A stretch of 36,424 nucleotides of DNA from a virus: IMG/VR virus record IMGVR_UViG_3300026077_000013, positions 1 through 36,424 of that record. One strand, written 5' to 3'. The stretch's first letter is position 1; every line of letters starts with the position of its first letter. Shown here piece by piece: positions 24,402 through 31,798 of this stretch. The notes beneath the pieces are model-generated. The model was not told the origin of the DNA. It saw only the letters and a program-made list of their open reading frames with translations, and ran no database searches. Both the position numbers and the translations under genes were made by a program.

Positions 24402-25508
24402 ATGACCATTTCCACTGAAACACTTATCGACAATTTGACCTCATCATATGGGTCATCAATCACTAGAGCTCAACTTACTGAGACAGCAAAAAATTTAGGA
24501 ATTTCTCTTTCTACTGCAATTAAAAGATTGACTCCATATAAAGCCAGTCGTGGTGTTTGGAACCTTACTGTGAAGGAATTAATAAACAAGACTATTCAAG
24601 AACCAGAAGTTGTGGAGAAAAATTTAGTACCTCAAACAGATAATACATTTGTTAAGTTTGGAAATTTTAATGATCTTAAAAAAATAATTTCAAGTCGCCA
24701 GTTTTATCCTACGTTCATTACAGGTCCATCAGGAAATGGTAAAACATTTTCTGTAGAACAAGCATGTGCTCAACTAAATAGAGAGTTGATTAGAGTAAAT
24801 ATCACAATTGAAACTGATGAGGATGATCTCATTGGTGGTTTTCGTTTGGTCGATGGTTCTACCGTATGGCATAACGGACCTGTCATTGAGGCATTAGAAC
24901 GTGGTGCAGTTTTACTTCTAGATGAAGTTGATCTTGCATCAAATAAAATCCTCTGCTTACAGTCCATCCTAGAAGGGAAGGGTGTGTTTCTCAAAAAAAT
25001 CGGTAAGTTTGTTAAACCAGCTGTCGGTTTTAATATCATTGCTACTGCGAATACTAAGGGTAAAGGATCTGAAGATGGTAGATTCATAGGAACTAATGTT
25101 CTTAATGAAGCATTCCTTGAGAGATTCGCTTTAACCTTTGAACAAGAGTATCCATCTATTGCTATAGAAACAAAAATTCTTGCTGCATTGGATGATACAT
25201 TGCCTGGATCTATGCACGTAGATTATCTTAATAATCTTACAAGATGGGCAGACATTATTCGTAAGACTTTCAATGAGGGTGGTGTGGATGAAGTTATTTC
25301 AACTCGCCGTTTAACACATATAATTCGTGCTTACTCAATCTTCAATAATGAACTAAAAGCGATTGAAGTTTGTTTGAATCGTTTCGATGATGAAACCAAA
25401 CAGTCGTTCTTAGATTTATATGATAAAATCTGTCAGCCTGAAGATGTTCAGTCTGGTACAACTGAAACTGAAAAAACTGACGTTGTTGACATTGAACAAT
25501 TTTCCTGA
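24402..25508 (+). CDS. cobS: CobS-like MoxR-family AAA+ ATPase
   Basis: I place the start at ATG 24402 because the open frame upstream (to 24351) is occupied by the promoter; this gives 368 residues. Residues about 1-55 resemble a small helical DNA- or protein-binding domain (SSITRAQLTETAKNLGISLS). The AAA+ module has Walker A GPSGNGKT at 108-115, Walker B LLLDEVD with Asp174, IATANTKGKG with the sensor Asn, and the arginine-finger/sensor 2 region STRRLTHIIRAY. In bacteria CobS powers CobN for cobalt insertion into the corrin ring. In this phage its partner is presumably the VWA protein upstream. No clear ribosome-binding site is visible. The next operon's promoter lies in its last codons. 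Confidence 0.88.
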   Translation: MTISTETLIDNLTSSYGSSITRAQLTETAKNLGISLSTAIKRLTPYKASRGVWNLTVKELINKTIQEPEVVEKNLVPQTDNTFVKFGNFNDLKKIISSRQFYPTFITGPSGNGKTFSVEQACAQLNRELIRVNITIETDEDDLIGGFRLVDGSTVWHNGPVIEALERGAVLLLDEVDLASNKILCLQSILEGKGVFLKKIGKFVKPAVGFNIIATANTKGKGSEDGRFIGTNVLNEAFLERFALTFEQEYPSIAIETKILAALDDTLPGSMHVDYLNNLTRWADIIRKTFNEGGVDEVISTRRLTHIIRAYSIFNNELKAIEVCLNRFDDETKQSFLDLYDKICQPEDVQSGTTETEKTDVVDIEQFS

Positions 25509-25514
25509 TACAAT
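25486..25514 (+). promoter_or_regulatory. Sigma-70 promoter for the gp45-gp44-gp62-regA operon
   Basis: TTGACA (25486-25491), a 17-base spacer and TACAAT (25509-25514) span the end of cobS and the following gap. It would start transcription near 25521, just before the 54-residue ORF, and serve the whole replication operon downstream. Confidence 0.8.
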
Positions 25515-25534
25515 GTAAACCTGCCCTCACTTCT

Positions 25535-25699
25535 ATGGATTTGCCCATTACCGATAGTGATTTAGTAAAATTAATAAATGCTATGTCGCTCGGTGGAGAC
25601 ACTTCTCTTTATAATAGGCTTAAGTTGGTAAAAGAACTTAGGGATCTTGATCTCCCATACAAAAAAATACTACGAGAAAAGTATGGTTATGTCATTTAA
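25535..25699 (+). CDS. Small hypothetical protein, 54 aa
   Basis: The ORF begins MDLPITDSDLVKLINAMSL and ends REKYGYVI. It is the first gene after the promoter at 25486-25514 and overlaps the following DUF3310-like gene by about 17 bases. The helical pattern (LYNRLKLVKELRDLDLPYK) and lack of rare codons suggest a real protein. The C-terminal half, with DLPYKKILREKYGY, has the look of a short helix-turn-helix, but I cannot assign a function. Confidence 0.6.
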   Translation: MDLPITDSDLVKLINAMSLGGDTSLYNRLKLVKELRDLDLPYKKILREKYGYVI

Positions 25700-26012
25700 A
25701 TATAACGAACAGGAACTTCTAAATGAAGTTTCTGATTATATAAGCAATACTTACAGAGGTCACTACAGTCAAGGTGGGGTTCAAACTTTGGACCTCATTG
25801 ATTCAGTTGGTGACGCCGAGGCTTTCTGTAGGTCAAACATATTGAAATATGCCTCACGCTATGACCGAAAAGGTACAGCACGTAAGGACATTGTTAAAAT
25901 TGTCCACTATGCTATCCTTCTCTTACACTTTAATGATAAGACTGCTGCAGCGCAGTCTCTTCAATCAGACCAAAGTGCTCCTGCATCATTCACCGTTGAT
26001 TATGACAAATGA
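25683..26012 (+). CDS. DUF3310-like phage protein, 109 aa
   Basis: The likely start is ATG 25683 (MVMSFKYNEQ) or ATG 25689; the longer open frame from 25647 lies inside the preceding small gene. The core shows the DUF3310 pattern: HYSQGGVQTLDLIDS, then CRSNILKYASRYDRKGTARK with the family's N-x-x-KY-x-x-R and RKG, then a helical DIVKIVHYAILLL. DUF3310 proteins are widespread in phages and are usually annotated as nucleotide-kinase-like, but no activity is established. The stop overlaps the sliding clamp start as ATGA. Confidence 0.75.
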   Translation: MVMSFKYNEQELLNEVSDYISNTYRGHYSQGGVQTLDLIDSVGDAEAFCRSNILKYASRYDRKGTARKDIVKIVHYAILLLHFNDKTAAAQSLQSDQSAPASFTVDYDK

Positions 26013-26674
26013 ATCTATCTTCTGAAACTTTTAATGTACTCAAAAACTTCTCCAATATCAGCCCATCGTTGGTTGTAAAGACTGGAAGTACTCTTCGGAC
26101 AATCTCTCCGATGAAAAATATATACGCCAAGTTTGATGCTGGAGAATCATTTGATCGTGATTTTGCTTTATATGATTTGAATGAGTTTTTATCTGGTGTG
26201 TCTTTATTTAAAGATCCAGACTTCACTTTTGATGAAACTCATGTTAAAATTAAAAGTGGTAGATCTAGTGTCAAATATTTTTATTCTGACGCTAGTGTTA
26301 TAACTGCTCCACCAGAAAAGGATATTGCTCTTCCTAGTGAAGATGTCACATTCCAATTATCTGATGTGGATTTGAACTCACTATTGAAAGCTTCTAGTGT
26401 TTATCAACTTCCTGATCTATCATTGATCAGTAAAGATGGTGAGATGCTTTTTGTAGTAAGGGATAAACAAAATGATAGTTCAAATAATTTTGCTATTTCT
26501 GTTGGTACTACCAGTGCTAATTTCTGTTTCAACTTTAAAGTTGAGAATCTAAAGATTTTGCCTGGCGTTTATGATGTAACTGTATCCAATCCTAATCTTT
26601 CTGTCTTTAGACATACAAGTTTAGATTTAGTTTATTGGATCGCACTTGAGCCTGATTCAACTTATGAAGCGTGA
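26009..26674 (+). CDS. 45: DNA polymerase sliding clamp gp45
   Basis: This is the trimeric ring that tethers the polymerase and, in T4, also activates late transcription through gp33 and gp55. It has 221 residues (T4: 228). The alignment runs from MNLSSETFNVLKNFSNI through FALYDLNEFLSGVSLF and the beta strands around VKYFYSDASVITAPP to the C-terminal VYWIALEPDS. It overlaps the DUF3310 gene by 4 bases and gp44 by 11 bases, so the clamp and its loader are translated together. Confidence 0.94.
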   Translation: MNLSSETFNVLKNFSNISPSLVVKTGSTLRTISPMKNIYAKFDAGESFDRDFALYDLNEFLSGVSLFKDPDFTFDETHVKIKSGRSSVKYFYSDASVITAPPEKDIALPSEDVTFQLSDVDLNSLLKASSVYQLPDLSLISKDGEMLFVVRDKQNDSSNNFAISVGTTSANFCFNFKVENLKILPGVYDVTVSNPNLSVFRHTSLDLVYWIALEPDSTYEA

Positions 26675-27611
26675 GAACTTTCTGTGGGTGGAAAAATACC
26701 GCCCACAAAAAATTGAAGAATGTATTTTACCAGAAGAGGTAAAGAATACTTTTAAAGAATTTGTTGATAAAGAAGAGATACCAAATCTTCTTCTTTCTGG
26801 TCCTGCTGGTACTGGAAAAACAACTATTGCTAAGGCTTTATGTAATGAACTGGGTGTAGACTTTTATGTAATAAACGGTTCAGACGAAGGAAGATTCCTA
26901 GATACTGTAAGGAACCAAGCGAAGAACTTTGCTTCTACTGTATCTTTACAGGGAAATGGTAAACCGAAAGTCATCATTATTGATGAAGCAGATAACACAA
27001 CCAACGATGTCCAACTCCTTTTACGAGCGAATATTGAAACGTTTCACGCCAATTGCAGGTTCATCTTCACCTGTAACTTCAAAAATAAAATCATTGCGCC
27101 GCTTCATTCCAGATGTGCCGTCTTTGACTTTACTTTCAAAGGAAGAGAAAGAGCTAGTATTGCGACTAGCTTCTACAAAAGGGTTTCTGGAATCCTTGCC
27201 GAAGAAGGGATATCTTACGATCAAAAGGTTGTCGCAGAAGTTGTACAAAAATATTTCCCAGACTTTAGGAGAACGTTAAACGAATTGCAGAGATACTCTG
27301 CATGTGGAAAGATAGACTCTGGCATCTTATCAATGATGTCAGAAGTAAATCTTACTGGTTTGATGTCTGCATTGAAGAATAAGAATTTTGCTGATGTAAG
27401 AAAGTGGACTGTTGACAATCTTGATAATGATGTTAATATCATTATTCGTAGAGTCTACGATACTTTATATAATGCTTTGGAACCAATGTCTGTACCACAG
27501 GCTATATTGATTCTTGCTAAATATCAGTATCAGTCTGCATTTGCAGTTGATCAAGAGATTAATACTCTTGCATTGTTTACTGAGATTATGTGTGATTGTA
27601 AGTTTAAATGA
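26664..27611 (+). CDS. 44: Clamp loader large subunit gp44
   Basis: This is the AAA+ ATPase that, with gp62, opens and loads gp45 onto DNA. I use ATG 26664 (MKRENFLWVEKYRPQ), since the frame upstream lies inside gp45; this gives 315 residues (T4: 319). Motifs are WVEKYRPQKIEE at the N-terminus, Walker A GPAGTGKT at 46-53, the DEAD box at 107-110, sensor 1 FIFTCNFKNK and the SRC motif (LHSRC). In T4 and many relatives gp62 follows at once; here three genes intervene. It overlaps the following DUF4338-like gene by 4 bases, so the insert is inside the same transcript. Confidence 0.96.
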   Translation: MKRENFLWVEKYRPQKIEECILPEEVKNTFKEFVDKEEIPNLLLSGPAGTGKTTIAKALCNELGVDFYVINGSDEGRFLDTVRNQAKNFASTVSLQGNGKPKVIIIDEADNTTNDVQLLLRANIETFHANCRFIFTCNFKNKIIAPLHSRCAVFDFTFKGRERASIATSFYKRVSGILAEEGISYDQKVVAEVVQKYFPDFRRTLNELQRYSACGKIDSGILSMMSEVNLTGLMSALKNKNFADVRKWTVDNLDNDVNIIIRRVYDTLYNALEPMSVPQAILILAKYQYQSAFAVDQEINTLALFTEIMCDCKFK

Positions 27612-28723
27612 TTTTATCCCCAGAAGATACATTATACGCTTATGGAAAAATACATGAAGCGTATGATGGTGTAGAACGTATTGATGATTATTTTCGTATG
27701 AAAAAGATGGAGCGGATCAAAAAGATTCCGACTCCTCTTTTTGGTATGAAGTGGGAAGATGATCTCTTCCAAAGTTTTGATATGAATCCTGAAGATATGA
27801 ACTTCAAGATTGTTACACCTGAACATTCTACTTTCAATACTCTTTTGGAAATGACAGCATCTTTTACATATGAAGATGCGCCTGGGAAACAGGTAAAAAT
27901 CATTGTACAGGAAACTACCACTGATAAGGTCGTAGGATTCATCAAACTTGGATCGCCTATAATTAACTCAAGACCAAGGAATGAGTACCTTGGAGGGGTG
28001 CCTGACCTCACCATATTCAATAAGAGAGCCATAATGGGATTCATTATTGTTCCTGTTCAACCATTTGGGTATAATTATCTTGGTGGTAAATTATTATCTT
28101 TGGTCTGTGCTTCTCATGAAGTAAGAGAGATGTTGAATAAAAAATATAACACAGAGATGTGTTTGTTTGAAACTACATCTTTATATGGTAATATAAAAGG
28201 TACTAGTCAATACGATGGATTGAAGCCTTATGTCAAATATCTTGGGGATACTGATTCAAAGTTTCTTCTTACTCTACCTGATAACATATATCACGATTTA
28301 CATAAGTGGTTTATAGAAAAGAATAATGATGAACAATTAATCCATAAAGGTGCTTCTAGTAGAAAACTTAAGATACAGACTAAGATGATTTCTATTATTA
28401 AGAATTCTCTTAAACAACATCATCCAGAAAAGTATATTGAGTTTGTTGAGTTTATTAAAAGCCGTGAGGATGTAACTACTAAGAAAAGATTTTATATGTC
28501 TGATTATGGGTATGCTAATGTTAGAGATGTATTATTAGGTAGGACAGATAAGTTGGTAAAAAATGAAATTAATTTTGATAAATTTTATCTTGATAATTTA
28601 GTAAAGTGGTGGAAGAAAAGGGCCGTTAAAAGATTTGATAAATTAAAGAAAGAGAATAAACTTAGAACTGAACTTGAAGTTTGGAATGCTGACACTCTGA
28701 ATACCATTGATATAATAAGATGA
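27608..28723 (+). CDS. DruA-like (DUF4338-type) protein, 371 aa
   Basis: The middle of this protein (about residues 105-240) follows the layout of DUF4338, the domain of DruA from the Druantia defence system and of related transposon-borne proteins. It has VVGFIKLGSPI, an R-x-x-YLG step, GFIIVPVQPF, YLGGKLLSLVC, EMCLFETTSLYGNIKGTSQY and a closing YLGDTDS. In the known family the corresponding elements are the G-x-hydrophobic-LP strand, the Lx(S/G)xxLxL helix, the LxETF strand and the GTxYxAxxW turn. The flanks are helical and basic (about 250-371). The function of DUF4338 is not established. It shares ATGA joints with gp44 upstream and the next gene, so it is expressed with replication genes. 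The family call is by pattern, not by search. Confidence 0.55.
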   Translation: MILSPEDTLYAYGKIHEAYDGVERIDDYFRMKKMERIKKIPTPLFGMKWEDDLFQSFDMNPEDMNFKIVTPEHSTFNTLLEMTASFTYEDAPGKQVKIIVQETTTDKVVGFIKLGSPIINSRPRNEYLGGVPDLTIFNKRAIMGFIIVPVQPFGYNYLGGKLLSLVCASHEVREMLNKKYNTEMCLFETTSLYGNIKGTSQYDGLKPYVKYLGDTDSKFLLTLPDNIYHDLHKWFIEKNNDEQLIHKGASSRKLKIQTKMISIIKNSLKQHHPEKYIEFVEFIKSREDVTTKKRFYMSDYGYANVRDVLLGRTDKLVKNEINFDKFYLDNLVKWWKKRAVKRFDKLKKENKLRTELEVWNADTLNTIDIIR

Positions 28724-30075
28724 ACCTCACTGCTTTTCTTGATGATGATATAATTCTAAGAAAGACTATTCGTATTTTAGTCTATCCTAATATCACTTAC
28801 TCAAAGGATTTGAGGAAGGATAGTTATATTCAGGTCATTACAAATATGATAACTGAGTTGAATAAGATCAGAAGCGATCTATTCTTTTATATGATATTAC
28901 CTGAGTATATGGAATGCTTAGACTTTCAAAATGTCAAACAGTTATATATGAAGTTTCCATCTTATCCGCCAACGATGAGATCTCACTTTGATGTATTTAA
29001 ATTACAGAAATTACTTGGACATGATTATGATTTTGATTTAGTATTCTCACATCTTCCAGAACATACAACTGATGTTAAGAATGTGATTAGTAATGTTACT
29101 CATCATAGTCCAGCTTATTTTGGATATTCTCATTGGTTTGATTTACATGATGTAGTTGCATGGTCACATCCAAGTTTTAATAAGAACATCTTAGGTATTC
29201 TAGAGATGAATAGATGTTATGTGAATACTGAATCACAGAAACGTATGGTTATATCACAGGCTTCTGAGGTTTTTAATTTTGATGTTATTGATCAATTAGA
29301 AAATATTATTCAAGTGCAGCATCTAGGAGTTAAGAAAACTGATATTGATAAGAAAGTAATTCCTTATAAAAAAATTATTGTATTTAATCATAGACCAGAA
29401 ACATATAAAGATTATAAGAATTTTATAGAGATAGTAAAAGAGCTAAGAAAGACTAGAAAAGATTTTCAAGTATGGGTTCCATTACTCCAACAGAAACCTA
29501 AAGAGAATTGGATTATTACAGATAAGTTTGATAAGAAAGGATACTATGAAAAAATTCAACAGTGTTGTGTAGGGTTTTCGCCAAAACAAAAGTATGGTGG
29601 GTGGAGTGTTTCTACTACAGATGGTTTGATGAATGGGTGTCCATTTATAATGTATGATGCAGATTACTATCGTGAACTAAATCCTACAGCAGATTTCTTT
29701 ACTTCTAATAAAGAAGCTCTTTCCCTGTTGGATAAATATCTAGATGATCCAAACTATAGAGCTAAAAAGTCAGTAGAGTCATTAGAATATATTGAAGACA
29801 ATCTTTTATATGAAGATGAGATTGATATAATGAGTGATTATATTAGCGAATTAACTTCTAGTTTAAAACAAACTAATACAGAAGTAACTGAAAAATTAAT
29901 TGAATTAATTAGAGTTAATAAAACTATGACTAAGAAAGAATTGTTTGGTGAACATCTTGGATGGGGAAGAGGAATTAAGTTTGGTGCTTATAGAAGAGCT
30001 CTATTGAATCATCCTAACATTTATGATACAATGAAACCTGAACCAGAATATTGTTGGAAGCACTATGAGATGTGA
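28720..30075 (+). CDS. Putative GT-B glycosyltransferase with C-terminal helical domain
   Basis: The 451-residue protein looks like a GT-B fold enzyme. An N-terminal Rossmann-like half begins IRILVYPNITYSKD. A linker (IIQVQHLGVKKTDIDKK) leads to the C-terminal half, which starts KKIIVFNHRPETYKDYKNF and has the donor-site-like GGWSVSTTDGLMNGCPFIMYD, comparable with the EGFGLxxxEAMxxGxPVI stretch of GT4-type enzymes. The last about 75 residues (VTEKLIELIRVNKTMTKKEL, GWGRGIKFGAYRRALLNHP) form an extra helical domain with winged-helix-like character. Lying between clamp-loader genes, it could modify DNA, as T4 alpha- and beta-glucosyltransferases do. Substrate and activity are unproven. Confidence 0.55.
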   Translation: MNLTAFLDDDIILRKTIRILVYPNITYSKDLRKDSYIQVITNMITELNKIRSDLFFYMILPEYMECLDFQNVKQLYMKFPSYPPTMRSHFDVFKLQKLLGHDYDFDLVFSHLPEHTTDVKNVISNVTHHSPAYFGYSHWFDLHDVVAWSHPSFNKNILGILEMNRCYVNTESQKRMVISQASEVFNFDVIDQLENIIQVQHLGVKKTDIDKKVIPYKKIIVFNHRPETYKDYKNFIEIVKELRKTRKDFQVWVPLLQQKPKENWIITDKFDKKGYYEKIQQCCVGFSPKQKYGGWSVSTTDGLMNGCPFIMYDADYYRELNPTADFFTSNKEALSLLDKYLDDPNYRAKKSVESLEYIEDNLLYEDEIDIMSDYISELTSSLKQTNTEVTEKLIELIRVNKTMTKKELFGEHLGWGRGIKFGAYRRALLNHPNIYDTMKPEPEYCWKHYEM

Positions 30076-30211
30076 AGTTAAGCTATTTGTAGCAGGTCAG
30101 ATATTTACTGAAGAGGTAATCGCTACCAATTATGATGAAGCAAGAAAAGTCGCTCTCGCTAGAAATCCACACGCACGAGTTATAAGTGTTAATGCAATTT
30201 TTAAAAAATGA
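30065..30211 (+). CDS. Small conserved-type phage protein, 48 aa
   Basis: The ORF starts at ATG 30065 inside the end of the glycosyltransferase-like gene and stops at TGA 30209-30211, overlapping the gp62 ATG as ATGA. It encodes MRCEVKLFVAGQIFTEEV, then NYDEARKVALARNPHARVIS and a short basic end. The beta-strand plus helix pattern and the tight couplings on both sides support translation. Short proteins of this type before gp62 are common in cyanophages; the function is unknown. Confidence 0.7.
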   Translation: MRCEVKLFVAGQIFTEEVIATNYDEARKVALARNPHARVISVNAIFKK

Positions 30212-30588
30212 AATATGAATTGAAGGATTGGTTAAACTCAATTAACTCTACAAAGAAAAACATCATGGATGAAGATCCAGATGCTAAGTATAATCCTTTC
30301 GTTATCAATAGATGCATGTCTGCATATATTGATACAGTTCTTTTATCTAATGAATTAAACATCAATTCACACCTAGATCCTAAGTTACAATATGACTTTT
30401 TTATAAATATTGTGAGACCTAAGAAGCGCTTCGCTCCTTGGTTAAAAAAAGAGAAAATCAACTCTCTTGAATTGGTTAAAGAATATTATAGCTACAGCGA
30501 TGAAAAAGCAAGAGTTGCTTTAAAAATCTTGACCGAGGATCAAATTGAATACATTAGACAAAGAATGGATCGTGGAGGAAAGCGATGA
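30208..30588 (+). CDS. 62: Clamp loader small subunit gp62
   Basis: gp62 joins four gp44 subunits to form the clamp loader. At 126 residues it is shorter than in T4 (187), as is usual in cyanophages. Recognisable features are LKDWLNSINSTKKNIMDED at the N-terminus, YNPFVINRCMSAYID, and a basic FFINIVRPKKRFAPWLKKEK. The C-terminal part ends in a basic GGKR. It starts within ATGA of the 48-residue gene and ends in ATGA with regA, the same order (44, 62, regA) as T4 apart from the inserted genes. Confidence 0.92.
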   Translation: MKYELKDWLNSINSTKKNIMDEDPDAKYNPFVINRCMSAYIDTVLLSNELNINSHLDPKLQYDFFINIVRPKKRFAPWLKKEKINSLELVKEYYSYSDEKARVALKILTEDQIEYIRQRMDRGGKR

Positions 30589-31010
30589 GCGTTGAACTTG
30601 AAGTTAAATGGGCTCCAGACCATATGGTCGAAGTTACATTAAACGAACCAGATGATTTCTTAAAGGTTAGAGAAACCTTAACAAGAATTGGAGTAGCATC
30701 AAGAAAGGAAAAGAAATTATATCAATCCTGTCATATTCTCCATAAGCAGGGAAGATATTATATTGTACATTTTAAAGAGTTGTTTGCATTAGATGGAAAG
30801 AAAGCAAACCTGTTTGAGAATGATGTACAGAGAAGAAATAGAGTAACACAATTGTTACAAGACTGGGGATTAGTAAATATTGTAGAATCTAGTAAGGTAC
30901 AGGACTCTGCTCCTTTAAGTCAGATAAAAGTATTATCTTATAAAGATAAAGGAGATTGGACTTTAGAGAGTAAATATAATATAGGTAAGAAGAAGACAAC
31001 TGTTTCCTAA
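30585..31010 (+). CDS. regA: Translational repressor RegA
   Basis: RegA binds the start regions of early mRNAs, including clamp and clamp-loader messages in T4, and blocks their translation. It has 141 residues (T4: 122); the extra length is mainly an N-terminal extension before VEVTLNEPDDFLKVRETLTR. The conserved body includes LYQSCHILHKQGRYYIVHFKE, and the end has QDWGLVNIV and YNIGKK. It is the last gene of the replication operon; a late promoter overlaps its stop region. Autogenous control of the operon is likely from T4 but not visible as a defined operator here. Confidence 0.96.
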   Translation: MSVELEVKWAPDHMVEVTLNEPDDFLKVRETLTRIGVASRKEKKLYQSCHILHKQGRYYIVHFKELFALDGKKANLFENDVQRRNRVTQLLQDWGLVNIVESSKVQDSAPLSQIKVLSYKDKGDWTLESKYNIGKKKTTVS

Positions 31011-31013
31011 ATA
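31007..31013 (+). promoter_or_regulatory. Late promoter overlapping the regA stop
   Basis: CTAAATA includes the TAA stop of regA (31008-31010). It lies 19 bases before the next ATG (31033), so the membrane-protein gene is probably expressed late, unlike the operon before it. Confidence 0.6.
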
Positions 31014-31032
31014 CAGCAGTTACTTAAAATAA

Positions 31033-31509
31033 ATGACTGAAGAAGTTAAAGATCTTCATGATGAAAAGGAACCTAAGAAGAAAGGTTTTTTTGGTAAGGT
31101 AAAGTCTGCTATTGTTCCTGATGCTGAAGAACAAGCGGCTATAATATCTACAGCGGTCCGAATTACAGTATTGGGCTGGAGTGGTGCTATATTGACATTA
31201 AATTATGTGGCTATTCCTGGCATACCACAACAAAAAATAGATCCAACTTTCATAGCATCTGTTTTCACTGGCGTTCTGGCTAGTTTTGGCATACAGACTG
31301 CTAGCAAGAAAGGTGATGGTACTATGAAGATGGATAAGTCTGGTGGTTCTGGACCTAATGGTAATATTTCTAAAGCTGATATGGAGATGTTAATTGAGAA
31401 AGCTACTCAAGCTGCACCTGCTCAAACTATAAGAATTGAACAGGCACCAATTGCTATTACAGCAGTTCCTCCTCAATCATCATCTAACGGTTCTTCACCT
31501 AAAGTGTAA
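31033..31509 (+). CDS. Small membrane protein, holin candidate, 158 aa
   Basis: The N-terminal about 30 residues are charged (DEKEPKKKGFFGKVK). Two hydrophobic segments follow, at about residues 37-62 (IISTAVRITVLGWSGAILTL) and 71-88 (PTFIASVFTGVLASFGIQTA). The rest is a Gly/Ser/Pro/Gln-rich soluble tail with a short helix (KADMEMLIEKATQAA). Two membrane spans, small size and late expression would fit a class II holin, but there is no endolysin nearby and the family is unknown to me. Its 3' end overlaps a 44-residue minus-strand ORF by 37 bases. Confidence 0.7.
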   Translation: MTEEVKDLHDEKEPKKKGFFGKVKSAIVPDAEEQAAIISTAVRITVLGWSGAILTLNYVAIPGIPQQKIDPTFIASVFTGVLASFGIQTASKKGDGTMKMDKSGGSGPNGNISKADMEMLIEKATQAAPAQTIRIEQAPIAITAVPPQSSSNGSSPKV

Positions 31510-31607
31510 TATAATAATTGTTTTTTGAGGAATTTAAGCTCTGCTTTTAATTCCTCATTTTCTTTTTCAAGATAATCACAATGTTCTTGGTAGATTATTA
31601 CGCTCAT
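31473..31607 (-). CDS. Tiny coiled-coil protein, 44 aa
   Basis: On the minus strand an ATG at 31607 opens a frame ending at TGA 31473-31475. It encodes MSVIIYQEHCDYLEKENEEL, then a Lys/Leu-rich helix (LKFLKKQLLYY) and an acidic end. The heptad-like leucines suggest a short coiled coil. It is the last of a series of small minus-strand genes. It overlaps the convergent membrane-protein gene by 37 bases and contains the hairpin at 31527-31556, so part of it may only reflect a terminator. No ribosome-binding site is seen. Confidence 0.5.
   Translation of the reverse strand: MSVIIYQEHCDYLEKENEELKAELKFLKKQLLYYTLGEEPLDDD
31527..31567 (+). terminator. Possible terminator between convergent operons
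   Basis: GAGGAATT (31527-31534) and AATTCCTC (31549-31556) form an 8-bp stem with a 14-base loop, followed on the plus strand by a T-rich run to 31567. It begins 18 bases after the stop of the membrane-protein gene. The loop is long, so efficiency may be moderate. Confidence 0.5.
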
Positions 31608-31645
31608 AAGGAGTGTTTTTAATTACTTATATGTTTAATGTTTGC

Positions 31646-31798
31646 TTAATCAAAGGTTGTTAGTTCTTTATACTTAGTATAAAGTTCTCCCATCTTTGGT
31701 TCTGTTGCTCTGGATTTCCACATTTGTTGTAGTATTAATTTGAAGTCATCCATTGGTACAACTACAGAAAGAGTACCATTAGTGTGTGGTTCAGTCAT
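31646..31798 (-). CDS. Small hypothetical protein, 50 aa
   Basis: The minus-strand ORF from ATG 31798 to TAA 31646-31648 encodes MTEPHTNGTLSVVVPMDDFK and then a helical ILQQMWKSRATEPKMGELYT. A good ribosome-binding site (TAGGAG) lies about 8 bases upstream within the previous gene, and the start overlaps that gene's stop as ATGA. It has no membrane segment. The function is unknown. Confidence 0.65.
   Translation of the reverse strand: MTEPHTNGTLSVVVPMDDFKLILQQMWKSRATEPKMGELYTKYKELTTFD

Noticed and set aside
28689-28716. CTGACA-N16-TATAAT before the glycosyltransferase-like gene
   Set aside because: Transcription would begin at or after the ATG (28720), and the gene is already translationally coupled to the one upstream; it is likely chance within coding sequence.
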